Below are positions 17,476 through 25,567 of a DNA stretch of 64,000 nt, piece after piece. The notes under the pieces are model-generated. The model did no database searches. It worked only from the letters and a program-made list of their open reading frames with translations, and was not told the origin of the DNA. The DNA is from Lachnospiraceae bacterium. GTDB taxonomy: Bacteria; Bacillota; Clostridia; Lachnospirales; Lachnospiraceae. The first letter of the stretch is position 1, and each line of letters opens with the position of its first letter. The stretch covers positions 1 to 64,000 of the forward strand of contig JAAWCE010000073.1 of assembly GCA_022793065.1 (NCBI GenBank), given 5' to 3'. The translations under genes were made by a program, and so were the position numbers.

Positions 17476-18297
17476 TTATGATTCCAAAATGGGAATTTCA
17501 ATTTGTATAATATAATCTTCAATACGGTCAATAACGGCTTCATTGATTCCTTTTTCGTAGGAAAATCCGGACAAAGTCAGTCCTCGCTCCTGGGCGAATG
17601 TTAAGATTGCCTGATAACGAAGGGGGAGTTCTTCCCACCCCCCTTTGTGGAAGGCGCTTATATATTTGCCCCCTGGACGAACGTGCAAATCCTGGGCATG
17701 TTTTAAAAAAGGAATTTCTATAAACAATTTTGTATAATCATCAAAATTTCCCCTTTGCAGGCTGCTGACAGGGATCATGGAGCCATAGGAGGCTTCATGC
17801 AGGCGTCCAAGCTGGTATCGAGCGGTTTCTGCCGTAATTAATTCCACTTCTTTTTCAAAAGTAATGTTACTGTCTATATCCACTGTTACCAGACAACATT
17901 CTTCTTTTTCTATTATATTAATTTCACATAAATCCATGGTGATTAAGGTGTTCATATTTTTAAGATGGTTGTTCAATGTATTTTTGACTCCGTGCAAGTG
18001 CATGATTTGCATATCCAAATGGGCAATCTTTTCTTCTAACAGGCATTTCATGTTCTCTGCGGAGCGGCATTGCATGAAATGCTGTATTTCCGCTATGGAG
18101 ACGTCCAATTCCCTTAGAAGTAAAATTGTTTCCAAGATGGGGCTTTGGTGGTAATTATAACAGCGGTATCCGTTGACAGGATTGATTGAAGCAGGCTTGA
18201 ACAAACCAATTTCGTCATACCACATTAATGTTTTTTTGTTGATGCCGTGCAGGGCGGCAAATTGTCCGATGGTGAGCAGTTTGTTTTTTTCGTCCAT
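17476..18297 (-). CDS. MerR-family regulator with GyrI-like effector domain
   Basis: 273 residues. A MerR winged helix at 8-77 (TIGQFAALHGINKKTLMWYDEIG, then NGYRCYNYHQ) is followed by a coiled-coil dimerisation helix at 80-120 and a C-terminal GyrI/BmrR-type small-molecule domain (EELPLRYQAILTFAQERG). BmrR-like proteins bind hydrophobic cationic drugs and switch on exporters from promoters with over-long spacers. Divergent from a MATE exporter, whose promoter has a 19-bp spacer containing a dyad. It converges on the PRTase gene with 27 bp between the stops. Confidence 0.9.
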   Translation of the reverse strand: MDEKNKLLTIGQFAALHGINKKTLMWYDEIGLFKPASINPVNGYRCYNYHQSPILETILLLRELDVSIAEIQHFMQCRSAENMKCLLEEKIAHLDMQIMHLHGVKNTLNNHLKNMNTLITMDLCEINIIEKEECCLVTVDIDSNITFEKEVELITAETARYQLGRLHEASYGSMIPVSSLQRGNFDDYTKLFIEIPFLKHAQDLHVRPGGKYISAFHKGGWEELPLRYQAILTFAQERGLTLSGFSYEKGINEAVIDRIEDYIIQIEIPILES

Positions 18298-18343
18298 TGG
18301 AAATCTCTCTTTTCTGAATTGATAAATTTTTTTGCAGTTACTC

Positions 18344-18374
18344 TTGACCGTACTGTTACTGTATGGATTATGGT
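18344..18374 (+). promoter_or_regulatory. MerR-type promoter and operator of the MATE gene
   Basis: TTGACC (18344-18349), a 19-bp spacer and TATGGT (18369-18374). The spacer carries the dyad CCGTAC-N7-GTATGG (18348-18366, one mismatch). A 19-bp spacer with a centred dyad is the hallmark of MerR-activated promoters. A rival -10, TACTAT at 18374-18379, would give a 24-bp spacer. Confidence 0.65.
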
Positions 18375-18477
18375 ACTATATGCAGGGAACAAATGCAAGC
18401 CGAAAACAGGACACTTTGGAAAAAAGTCGCTTGTGGGTTGAAAGCACGTGAAAAGCACAATACGAGGAGGTAAGAGT

Positions 18478-19812
18478 ATGGAAGATCAAAATGTATATTT
18501 AAAACCGGTAACTTTAAAAAATATTATGAAATTTGCTGTCCCAACCATTGCAATGACAGTATTTATGTCTTTTTACACTATGGTTGACGGCTTATTTGTA
18601 TCCAATCTAATTGGCACCGATGGGTTGTCGGCAATCAATTTGACTGCGCCCATCATTCAGTTGGTCACAGCCATTTCTACTATGCTGGCCACCGGAGGCA
18701 GCGCGGTAATTATGAAAAAAATGGGGGAACAGAAAAGCGAGGAAGCAAAGGAGGATTTCACATTCCTGATTTTGGTGAATGTACTTGTGGGGGTTATTAT
18801 GTGCGGGATTGGGTATCTGGCAATGGAACATATTTTTGCAGCAATGGATCTTTCACCCCATGTGGAAGGATATTGCGTGGAATATTTAAGCCGTTATCTT
18901 ATCTTCACCGTACCGATTCTGCTGATGAATAATTTTACTCTTTATATGATTGCCAGTGAAAAGGCCACGCTTTCCCTTGTCTGTTCCGTTACAGGAGGCG
19001 TTTTAAACATGATTCTCGATTATCTGTTTATAGCGGTTTTTGATATGGGAATCAGCGGCACAGCGATTGCAACAGGATTGGGATATTCTGTGACGGCGGT
19101 GGCAGGAGTAATTGTTTTCAGCCGCAAAAAGAATCTGCTGCACTTTAAGAAACCGGTATTTCGTTTTCGCGTTCTTGCAAGCGCAGCCTCAAACGGATGC
19201 TCTGAGATGGCAACGGCGTTGGTAACGGGTATTGTTACAATGATGTTCAACTGGACCATGCTCCATTATGTAGGAGAGGATGGGGTGGCGGCTGTGACAA
19301 TTATAATGTATGTCTTAATGTTTGCAAGTTCTCTTTATACGGGATATTCTTATGGGGTGGCTCCCATGCTTAGTTATTATTATGGGGAACAAAATCATGA
19401 CAAGTTAAAAAAGTTAATTGCAGTCAGTTTGAAAGTGATTATGGTGATTTCAGCCTTGACAGTTGTGGCATCATTTTTCCTTACAAGACCTTTGGTATCC
19501 ATATTTGCACGACCGGATAATCCGGTATATGACCTTGCTGTAACCGGAAACAGAATATGTACCATAGCATTGCTTTTCATTGGCTTCAATATTTTTGCCA
19601 GCGGGATGTTTACCGCATTGTCCAATGGCATTGTTTCGGCGGTGCTGGCCTTTTCCAGATCTTTCGTGTTCATGCTGATTACAATGATTGTGCTGCCGAT
19701 TATCCTGGGGGTAAACGGTATTTGGTTAGCGACGCCCGTGGCGGAATTGATGGCGCTTGCACTGTCTGCTTTTATGTTCTTAAAGCATAGAAAAATATGG
19801 AACCAGCCATAA
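18478..19812 (+). CDS. MATE-family multidrug efflux protein
   Basis: 444 residues with twelve hydrophobic segments in two similar halves, as in MATE antiporters of the MepA/NorM kind, which export cationic drugs in exchange for Na+ or H+. Typical stretches are FAVPTIAMTVFMSFYTMVDG at the first helix and LSAINLTAPI soon after. The start at 18478 follows GAGGAGG; the ORF-track start 30 bases upstream is less likely. Control is probably by the divergent MerR/GyrI-like regulator through the dyad promoter. A strong terminator follows. Confidence 0.9.
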   Translation: MEDQNVYLKPVTLKNIMKFAVPTIAMTVFMSFYTMVDGLFVSNLIGTDGLSAINLTAPIIQLVTAISTMLATGGSAVIMKKMGEQKSEEAKEDFTFLILVNVLVGVIMCGIGYLAMEHIFAAMDLSPHVEGYCVEYLSRYLIFTVPILLMNNFTLYMIASEKATLSLVCSVTGGVLNMILDYLFIAVFDMGISGTAIATGLGYSVTAVAGVIVFSRKKNLLHFKKPVFRFRVLASAASNGCSEMATALVTGIVTMMFNWTMLHYVGEDGVAAVTIIMYVLMFASSLYTGYSYGVAPMLSYYYGEQNHDKLKKLIAVSLKVIMVISALTVVASFFLTRPLVSIFARPDNPVYDLAVTGNRICTIALLFIGFNIFASGMFTALSNGIVSAVLAFSRSFVFMLITMIVLPIILGVNGIWLATPVAELMALALSAFMFLKHRKIWNQP

Positions 19813-19828
19813 AGAAGGGATGAAAAAT

Positions 19829-19860
19829 AGGGGGCGCAGTTCGCTGCGCCTCCTGTTTTT
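19829..19860 (+). terminator. Strong intrinsic terminator after the MATE gene
   Basis: AGGGGGCGCAG pairs with CTGCGCCTCCT (11 bp, one wobble) around a TTCG tetraloop and is followed by GTTTTT. It also separates the MATE gene from the convergent RpiR gene. Confidence 0.9.
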
Positions 19861-19902
19861 GGCAAAGCATATGCTGATTGGGATGATGGAAAAACTGACA
19901 AT

Positions 19903-20760
19903 CTAAAAGAGTTTTTGCGTGATTGCTTCCGCAGTGGCAGACCGAGCTTTTGCATTGACTTCGGGATTGCGTTTACAAAAGACATAAAACAAACATTCAA
20001 TTAAAAAGAGTTGTCCTAATTTTGCGGCTACAGAACCGGATTGGAGAGGACTTTCGTTATAGCCGCAGAAGAGTACCACATCCGCAAACTGAGTGGCTCG
20101 TGATTTGGGAAAATGGGTAATTAATATGACGGATACTTGACGTTTTTTTGCAATGCGCATAACGTCTTCCATATCTTTTGTGGAGCCGGAATAGGAGAAG
20201 AACAGGATAACGTCTTTTTCGGACGCCAGCGCAATGTTCATAACCTGCATATGGGAGTCTTCGATATGGACGAAACGGGAAGTAGCGGTGGAAAAGCGCG
20301 CCCATGCTTCCATGGCCATTACCATACTTCCGCCCTGACCAAAACAGAATACCCTGTCTGCGGCGGAAATAAGGTCTACCGCTCTGGAAATCTGATTTTC
20401 GTCCAAAAGTTCCATGGTCTCATTTAACGATAGAATATTAGAGGCATGAAGTTTATTAAAAATACTTTTCATGGTATCTTCGGATGTAATGGTGTCAGGA
20501 GATTCCAAAGGTTCGCCAATATCCGTCAAATAGGCCGCCTTTGCCAGCTCCAGCTTTAAATCATTGTAGCCGGACAGGCCCAGACTACGGCAAAAGCGGG
20601 TGATGGAAGCTTCTGATACACCGCTGTTCTCGGCCAGACTGGAAATGGATAGATACTGTGCGTCATGCGTATTGGCAAAAATGTAGTCTGCCAGTTTTTT
20701 ACCGGAGCGGGTGAGGACATGATATTTTTCTGTGATCTGTTCCACAATATTTCCGCTCAA
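19903..20760 (-). CDS. RpiR/MurR-family regulator of sialic-acid genes
   Basis: 285 residues. The N-terminal HTH_6 domain occupies about 1-77 (SISSLAENSGVSEASITRFC). A SIS domain occupies about 120-260 and should bind a phosphosugar (VFCFGQGGSMVMAMEAW, then ILFFSYSGSTKDMEDVM). It is the last gene of the nagB-nagA-kinase arm and starts four bases after the kinase stop. RpiR proteins controlling nan genes usually respond to ManNAc-6-P or GlcNAc-6-P. A palindromic GAAAA...TTTTC element between the two divergent arms is a plausible operator. Confidence 0.9.
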   Translation of the reverse strand: MSGNIVEQITEKYHVLTRSGKKLADYIFANTHDAQYLSISSLAENSGVSEASITRFCRSLGLSGYNDLKLELAKAAYLTDIGEPLESPDTITSEDTMKSIFNKLHASNILSLNETMELLDENQISRAVDLISAADRVFCFGQGGSMVMAMEAWARFSTATSRFVHIEDSHMQVMNIALASEKDVILFFSYSGSTKDMEDVMRIAKKRQVSVILITHFPKSRATQFADVVLFCGYNESPLQSGSVAAKLGQLFLIECLFYVFCKRNPEVNAKARSATAEAITQKLF

Positions 20761-20764
20761 ATTT

Positions 20765-21649
20765 CTACCTCCTTTGTTCTAAAACTGCTGCGCCCAACAT
20801 ACCGGCACGGTTTCCCAGAGCGGCTTTGTGTATTTTTACGCCGCGAAAGGAAGGAATCAGGTTTTCATAAAGTTTTTCCCTTATTTGTTCCAATACATAG
20901 GTCTGTTCCATGACCCCGCCGCCTAAAATAACGCATGCCGGATTTAATATATGGATAATGGTAGTGAGACCATATACAATTTCCATAATCCACCTATTTA
21001 CAATCTGCTTAATGTAAGGTTTGTCTATTTGCTCAAATATGGCGCGGCCATTGGTCAGGGAAGGATCTTCGGCAACGGCTTTGCGCACAAGGGCGGTGGT
21101 GGAGGCATATTGTTCATAGCAGCCGGAAAACATGCTTTGCCCGATATGGCGGTCTTCGGGGTGGGTGATAATGGCGCCGAATTCTCCGGCGGAAAAGCTG
21201 CTGCCGGAGTAAAGCTTTCCGTTGACAATGATAGAACCGCCAACGCCTGTTCCGTATGTGAGACATACGAAATTAGAGATATCTTTGCCGGCACCGAAGA
21301 CTGATTCGCCGATTGCCGCCGCATTAACGTCATTTTCTACGGCGGTGGGAACCTGAAATTCCTGTTCCATAATTTTTTTCAGCTGCGTGCCCGTATAGCC
21401 GGGAATGTTTTCATTGGCATAGATAATGGAGCCCTCCAGAGGATTTACCTGTCCGGCGGTGCTGATGCCTATGCGTTGGAAAGCGCTGATATTCTTATAG
21501 TCTGCGATAAGATTCTGAATGCGGTTGACTACATGTTCTCCGCCCTGTTTTGCTTCGGTGGGGATTTCCCTGAGTTCGGAGAGTTCTCCGTCTTTGTAAA
21601 GACCGGATTTTATTGCAGTTCCGCCTATATCTAAAACAATTGTAGTCAT
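20765..21649 (-). CDS. nanK: ROK-family kinase, probable N-acetylmannosamine kinase
   Basis: 294 residues. It has the ATP/phosphate motif VLDIGGTAIKSGLY, the catalytic ENDVNAAAIGE, GTGVGGSII, SAGEFGAIITH, and a C-terminal VILGGGVMEQ. The start at 21649 follows GGAGGGATC; the ORF-track start at 21688 adds 13 residues. In many ROK kinases a Cys cluster (CGCGxxGC) binds zinc after GE(F/L)GH. Here that segment reads EDRHIGQSMFSGCYEQYAS with one Cys, so the zinc site is absent. Context with nanA, nanE, nagA and nagB makes ManNAc the best substrate. GlcNAc or glucose cannot be excluded from sequence alone. Confidence 0.82.
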   Translation of the reverse strand: MTTIVLDIGGTAIKSGLYKDGELSELREIPTEAKQGGEHVVNRIQNLIADYKNISAFQRIGISTAGQVNPLEGSIIYANENIPGYTGTQLKKIMEQEFQVPTAVENDVNAAAIGESVFGAGKDISNFVCLTYGTGVGGSIIVNGKLYSGSSFSAGEFGAIITHPEDRHIGQSMFSGCYEQYASTTALVRKAVAEDPSLTNGRAIFEQIDKPYIKQIVNRWIMEIVYGLTTIIHILNPACVILGGGVMEQTYVLEQIREKLYENLIPSFRGVKIHKAALGNRAGMLGAAVLEQRR

Positions 21650-21702
21650 ATGATCCCTCCATTTGAAAAATAAGGTGAATTGAGGCATAAAGGCGGTTGA
21701 TT

Positions 21703-22854
21703 TTAGGTCAGACGGACAGGAATCGAACGATGAAAGACTTCCTTTAAGTCCAGGTTTTTGTCCAAAATCACAATATTTCCGTATTTTCCGGCAGTAAGAC
21801 TGCCATAATCCTGATCAATTCCCACAGCTTTCGCCGGGTTTACGGAGGCACATTTTACGGCGCTGGCCAGAGGAATTCCCATATCCCGGACGGCGGTGCG
21901 GACACAATTCATAAGATTGGACACGGAGCCGGCAATGGTGCCGTCTTCTAAAACTGCCAGGTTTCCTTTGACAATGAAAGTCTGTCCTCCCAATTCATAT
22001 TTACCGTCAGATAGACCGGTGGCCCGCAGACTGTCGCTGATTAGTATAATGCGATCATGGCCGAATATTTTGAAGGTGGTTCGCACCACCGCCGGATGGA
22101 TATGAACACCGTCACAGATAAGCTCCACCATGCAGTGTTCGCTGTCGGCGGCGGCTCCAATGGGACCTGGAGCGCGATGGCTTAAAGGCATCATGGCATT
22201 GTACATATGCGTCAACTGGTTGGCGCCGCAGGAGAAGGCTTCCATGGTCGTATCATAGTCCGCGGTGGTGTGAGCCAGGGAAATATTGACGCTGCCTTTG
22301 TTGGCACGGATAAAGTCCAGGGCGCCTTCTGTCTCCGGAGCTATGGTAACGGTGCGAATCATGCCGCCGGATGCCTGCTGCAGCCGCTGCAGCATTGCGG
22401 TATCGGCCGGGCAAATATATTTTTCGTTCTGCGCACCTTTTTTGCCTGGGCTGATGAAAGGTCCTTCCATGTACAAACCGCATAAATCCGCGCCATTGTC
22501 GCAGGAGAAATCTTTTACTGCTTTACAAACCTTTGTCAATGTCTCTTCGGAAATGGTCATGGTGGCGGGGGTAATGGAGGTTACACCTTGCCGTAATTCG
22601 TATTCGGCAATGGTGCGTAAGGCTTCCGCCGTCCCATCGCAGCAATCGCTTCCCATGCAGCCGTGAAAATGGATGTCGATCAACCCTGGAATGATGTAAT
22701 TTCCTTCCGCGTTCGTGATGGTTTCATTGCCCTCTGTGGAGTGATAAGCTGCCTCTGAGACGATTCTGTCATTGCAGAGATAAACTGACGCGGGCTGAAA
22801 GCAGCCTTCTTCCTGGAATACAAGTCCGTTGATAATTTTATGTTTTTTTGTCAT
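21703..22854 (-). CDS. nagA: N-acetylglucosamine-6-phosphate deacetylase
   Basis: 383 residues, amidohydrolase TIM barrel. The metal-binding HFHGCMGSDCCDGT is near residue 60, followed by YMEGPFISPGKKGAQN, the substrate loop THMYNAMMPLSHRAPG and the catalytic Asp in LISDSLRATG. It removes the acetyl group from GlcNAc-6-P to give GlcN-6-P in the cytoplasm. The start at 22854 follows GGGGGTATC; the longer ORF-track start is less likely. It lies between nagB (77 bp upstream) and the ROK kinase (53 bp downstream). Confidence 0.95.
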   Translation of the reverse strand: MTKKHKIINGLVFQEEGCFQPASVYLCNDRIVSEAAYHSTEGNETITNAEGNYIIPGLIDIHFHGCMGSDCCDGTAEALRTIAEYELRQGVTSITPATMTISEETLTKVCKAVKDFSCDNGADLCGLYMEGPFISPGKKGAQNEKYICPADTAMLQRLQQASGGMIRTVTIAPETEGALDFIRANKGSVNISLAHTTADYDTTMEAFSCGANQLTHMYNAMMPLSHRAPGPIGAAADSEHCMVELICDGVHIHPAVVRTTFKIFGHDRIILISDSLRATGLSDGKYELGGQTFIVKGNLAVLEDGTIAGSVSNLMNCVRTAVRDMGIPLASAVKCASVNPAKAVGIDQDYGSLTAGKYGNIVILDKNLDLKEVFHRSIPVRLT

Positions 22855-22931
22855 TCTGATACCCCCAGTGCGCTTTTGCGCACATACCAATCAATCGTTT
22901 TATTTTTTTGTGGATGATGCAAACACAATGC

Positions 22932-23657
22932 CTATATCTGAGACAGTGCAGCTTCGTCGGCTACAAGAATTACATGGTTATGGAGCTGCAGAACGGATGC
23001 AGGTACCTGTGGCGTAATGGGGCCGAAAAATGCTTTCTTTACAATCTCAGCTTTATCCTCCCCGGAAACGACTATCAAGATCTGGCGGGCTGACATAATT
23101 GTTTTGATGCCCATGGTATATGCTTCTCGCGGCACATCCTCTTCTGAAGCGAAGAAACGACGGTTGGCTTTGATGGTCTGTTCGGTCAATTTGACACAGT
23201 GGGTTTCCGTTTTAAAGAAGGTATCGGGTTCGTTAAATCCAATGTGGCCGTTATGACCCAGACCGAGAAGCTGTATATCCACCTGTCCCACAGAGGCAAG
23301 AATGTCATTGTATTGTCTGCATGCTTTTTCGCTGTCGGGTTCCGTTCCGTCGGGCAGAAAAGTCCTGTTTTTGTCAATGTTCACTTTTTGAAACAAATTT
23401 TCATCCATAAAGTAATAATAACTTTGAGGGTCTTCCTGGGTAAGGCCCTTGTATTCATCCAGATTCACAGTAGTAACTTTTGAGAAGTCAAGATCCCCCT
23501 TTCGATACCATGCCGCAAGCTGGTTGTAGAGGCCGATGGGAGTGGAACCTGTGGCCAGTCCCAGCACACAGTCAGGCTTTAAAATAACCTGCGCGGATAA
23601 AATGTTTGCAGCCTTTCGGCTCATGTCGTCGTAGTCCTTTGTTCTGTAAATGATCAT
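22932..23657 (-). CDS. nagB: Glucosamine-6-phosphate deaminase
   Basis: 241 residues. It has GLATGSTPIGLYNQL near residue 35, the active-site VTTVNLDEYKGL (proton-relay Asp) and GLGHNGHIGFNEP with the catalytic His. It converts GlcN-6-P to fructose-6-P and ammonia, feeding glycolysis. At 241 residues it is the short type of Gram-positive bacteria, lacking the C-terminal allosteric extension of the E. coli enzyme. It is the first gene of the minus-strand arm. Its upstream region holds inverted repeats. Confidence 0.95.
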   Translation of the reverse strand: MIIYRTKDYDDMSRKAANILSAQVILKPDCVLGLATGSTPIGLYNQLAAWYRKGDLDFSKVTTVNLDEYKGLTQEDPQSYYYFMDENLFQKVNIDKNRTFLPDGTEPDSEKACRQYNDILASVGQVDIQLLGLGHNGHIGFNEPDTFFKTETHCVKLTEQTIKANRRFFASEEDVPREAYTMGIKTIMSARQILIVVSGEDKAEIVKKAFFGPITPQVPASVLQLHNHVILVADEAALSQI

Positions 23658-23696
23658 GTTGATACCTTTCTGCGCGTTGCGGTGCGCACTGTAATT

Positions 23697-23797
23697 GTTG
23701 AATACGCATTTTTATTCAACATTTGCTGCCTTCTTGCGTCAACGCTGCTGCATAATGTGAGGTGCTTCGGCGCACATGGAATAAGAAGTTGACGCAA
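23697..23797. promoter_or_regulatory. Nested inverted repeats in the nagB leader
   Basis: GTTGAATA (23697-23704) pairs with TATTCAAC (23713-23720) around an 8-base loop. Next to it TTGCGTCAAC (23734-23743) is an exact inverse of GTTGACGCAA (23788-23797), with a GC-rich GGTGCTTCGGCGC core between them. On the minus strand both would be folded RNA in the nagB leader, or DNA operators. No known riboswitch is recognised. Confidence 0.45.
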
Positions 23798-23855
23798 TGC
23801 TCTCTTGTGGCAATATTATATCATATGTGGTCTCTTTTTTCAATTAGAAATGTTA

Positions 23856-23894
23856 GAAATTTTCAAAATAAATAAAAAGTGAAAATATTTTTCA
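23856..23894. promoter_or_regulatory. Candidate RpiR operator palindromes
   Basis: GAAATTTTC (23856-23864) and TGAAAATATTTTTCA (23880-23894, one arm mismatch) are two AT-rich palindromes. The second ends eight bases before the -35 box of the transporter promoter. RpiR/MurR regulators often bind GAAAW-type palindromes, so these are the best candidates for control by the RpiR protein of this locus. Confidence 0.5.
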
Positions 23895-23902
23895 AAAATG
23901 TA

Positions 23903-23931
23903 TTGACAAACGCACAAAGCAAAGATAAAAT
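23903..23931 (+). promoter_or_regulatory. Sigma-A promoter of the sialic-acid transporter operon
   Basis: TTGACA (23903-23908), a 17-bp spacer and TAAAAT (23926-23931): a perfect -35 and a -10 with one mismatch. It drives the binding-protein gene, whose ATG is 80 bases downstream. Confidence 0.85.
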
Positions 23932-24010
23932 GAAATCATAGTAGTGGTGCGGAATTATACAATTTCAACAATTGCGATTGAAGAAATCGCGTAGAAAAGG
24001 AGGGCTTATT

Positions 24011-25366
24011 ATGAAGAAGCGTAAAATGATGGCAATAGCGTTAAGCGGTCTTATGATGCTTTCCGCTGTAGGCTGCGGCAATGTAAACGACGGCAGTTCG
24101 TCCGGTGGAAGTTCTGCTGGAGGAAGCAGCTCAACTGCCAGCAATCAAAGTTCCACGCCCACATCCGTGTCAGGAGGAACAGAGGGGGCGGAAATTACAC
24201 TGTGGACTTATCCCATCGGCAAGTGGGGAGATTCGGCTACGGTGGACGGACTGATTGCCGACTTTAACGCAGTACATCCGGAGATTAAGGTGACGGTTGA
24301 GTATCTGGACTATTCTAACGGCGATGACCAGATTAACACTGCCATTGAAGGAAAACAGGCGCCGGATATCGTTTTGGAAGGACCGGAACGATTGGTTGCC
24401 AACTGGGGTGCAAGGGGATTGATGGTAGATCTTGCTGACCTTTGGACGGACGAGGCGAAAGCTGCAATCTATGATTCCGTAGAGAGTGCTTGTAAGGACA
24501 ATAACGGCGTATATTATGAATATCCTCTGTGCATGACGGCACATACCATGGCAATCAACCGGGATATTTTTGAAGCGGCAGGCGCATTACAGTATATTGA
24601 TGAGGAAAAAGGTACATGGACCACAGACAACTTTATCAAAGCGGTAAAGGCTGTTTATGATAATGGTCAGACAAACGTGGGCGCAGTATACTGCAACGGC
24701 CAGGGCGGAGACCAGGGAACACGTGCGCTGGTGAACAACCTGTACGGCGGAACCTTTACCAATGCGGCACATACGGAGTACACCGCTAACAGCGAAGAAA
24801 ATATCAAAGCGCTGCAGTTGTTGCTGGATATGGAAGGAATCAATTATGATGCTTCTATCGTAGGCGGCGATGAAATCAATATGTTCTGTAACGGTACGCT
24901 GGCAATGGCATTTTGCTGGAACGTATCACAGGAAAAGAATAATCTGGATAAGATTAATTTTGACGTACTTCCCATGGCATTCCCGTCCAGCGGCGATCCC
25001 AAGCTTTGCGGCGGTATCTGGGGATTCGGTATCTTTAACAATGGCGATGACACCAAGATTGCAGCGGCAAAGACCTTTATCGACTTTATGGCAAATGACG
25101 AGAAGCAGGCTGTGGAGAGTGTAAAAGCTTCTAATTACTGGCCTGTAAAGGATTTGGGAAATATCTATGAAGGCGATGAGCTGATGACCGAATATGCAAA
25201 ATTTGTTCCTTACATGGGCGACTATTATCAGGTAGTGGGCGGCTGGTCAGAAGCCCGTACTGCATGGTGGAATATGCTGCAGCAGATTGGTTCAGGCGTG
25301 GATGTGAAGACCGCGGTGGAAGAATTTGTGACCAAATCAAATGCGGCTGCCCAAGGAGCACAGTAA
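24011..25366 (+). CDS. Sugar ABC transporter substrate-binding lipoprotein
   Basis: 451 residues, a cluster-B-like (MalE/UgpB-type) solute-binding protein. A basic start (MKKRKMMAIAL), a hydrophobic stretch and the lipobox SAVGC place it as a lipoprotein with Cys near residue 20. A Ser/Gly-rich linker follows, then the mature domain (EITLWTYPIGKWGD). The start at 24011 has AAAGGAGGG before it. Being first in an operon with two permeases, NanA and NanE, it probably binds N-acetylneuraminate or a derivative such as the 2,7-anhydro form. No dedicated ATPase is present, so a shared MsmX-like ATPase encoded elsewhere is likely. Confidence 0.9.
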   Translation: MKKRKMMAIALSGLMMLSAVGCGNVNDGSSSGGSSAGGSSSTASNQSSTPTSVSGGTEGAEITLWTYPIGKWGDSATVDGLIADFNAVHPEIKVTVEYLDYSNGDDQINTAIEGKQAPDIVLEGPERLVANWGARGLMVDLADLWTDEAKAAIYDSVESACKDNNGVYYEYPLCMTAHTMAINRDIFEAAGALQYIDEEKGTWTTDNFIKAVKAVYDNGQTNVGAVYCNGQGGDQGTRALVNNLYGGTFTNAAHTEYTANSEENIKALQLLLDMEGINYDASIVGGDEINMFCNGTLAMAFCWNVSQEKNNLDKINFDVLPMAFPSSGDPKLCGGIWGFGIFNNGDDTKIAAAKTFIDFMANDEKQAVESVKASNYWPVKDLGNIYEGDELMTEYAKFVPYMGDYYQVVGGWSEARTAWWNMLQQIGSGVDVKTAVEEFVTKSNAAAQGAQ

Positions 25367-25476
25367 GTATAAAAATCTGAGCAATGGTTCTGTGAATCAA
25401 CAGGATTGAGCAAAAGGAGTCATAGAAAGGTTCTTACAGGTTAGCTTAACAAAGGAAGCGTTTTTTGTGAGACTCG

Positions 25477-25510
25477 CGACCCTTCCCAAGGATATCTGCG
25501 GGGAGGGTCG
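25477..25510 (+). terminator. Intercistronic hairpin between binding protein and permease
   Basis: CGACCCTTCCC pairs with GGGGAGGGTCG (11 bp, one G-T pair) with a 12-base loop, followed only by GTTTG. Such hairpins after binding-protein genes protect the upstream mRNA or partly terminate, so that binding protein exceeds permease. The hairpin sits in the 201-base gap, the largest in the first part of this operon. Confidence 0.65.
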
Positions 25511-25567
25511 TTTGCAGTATGAGAATGATATGTATGAATGATTTTGATACGGGAAGGAGGAATCCTT

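Noticed and set aside
19395-20000. 201-codon minus-strand ORF overlapping the MATE and RpiR genes
   Set aside because: Its protein is the antisense of the MATE gene, and it would run through the MATE terminator. A shadow ORF.
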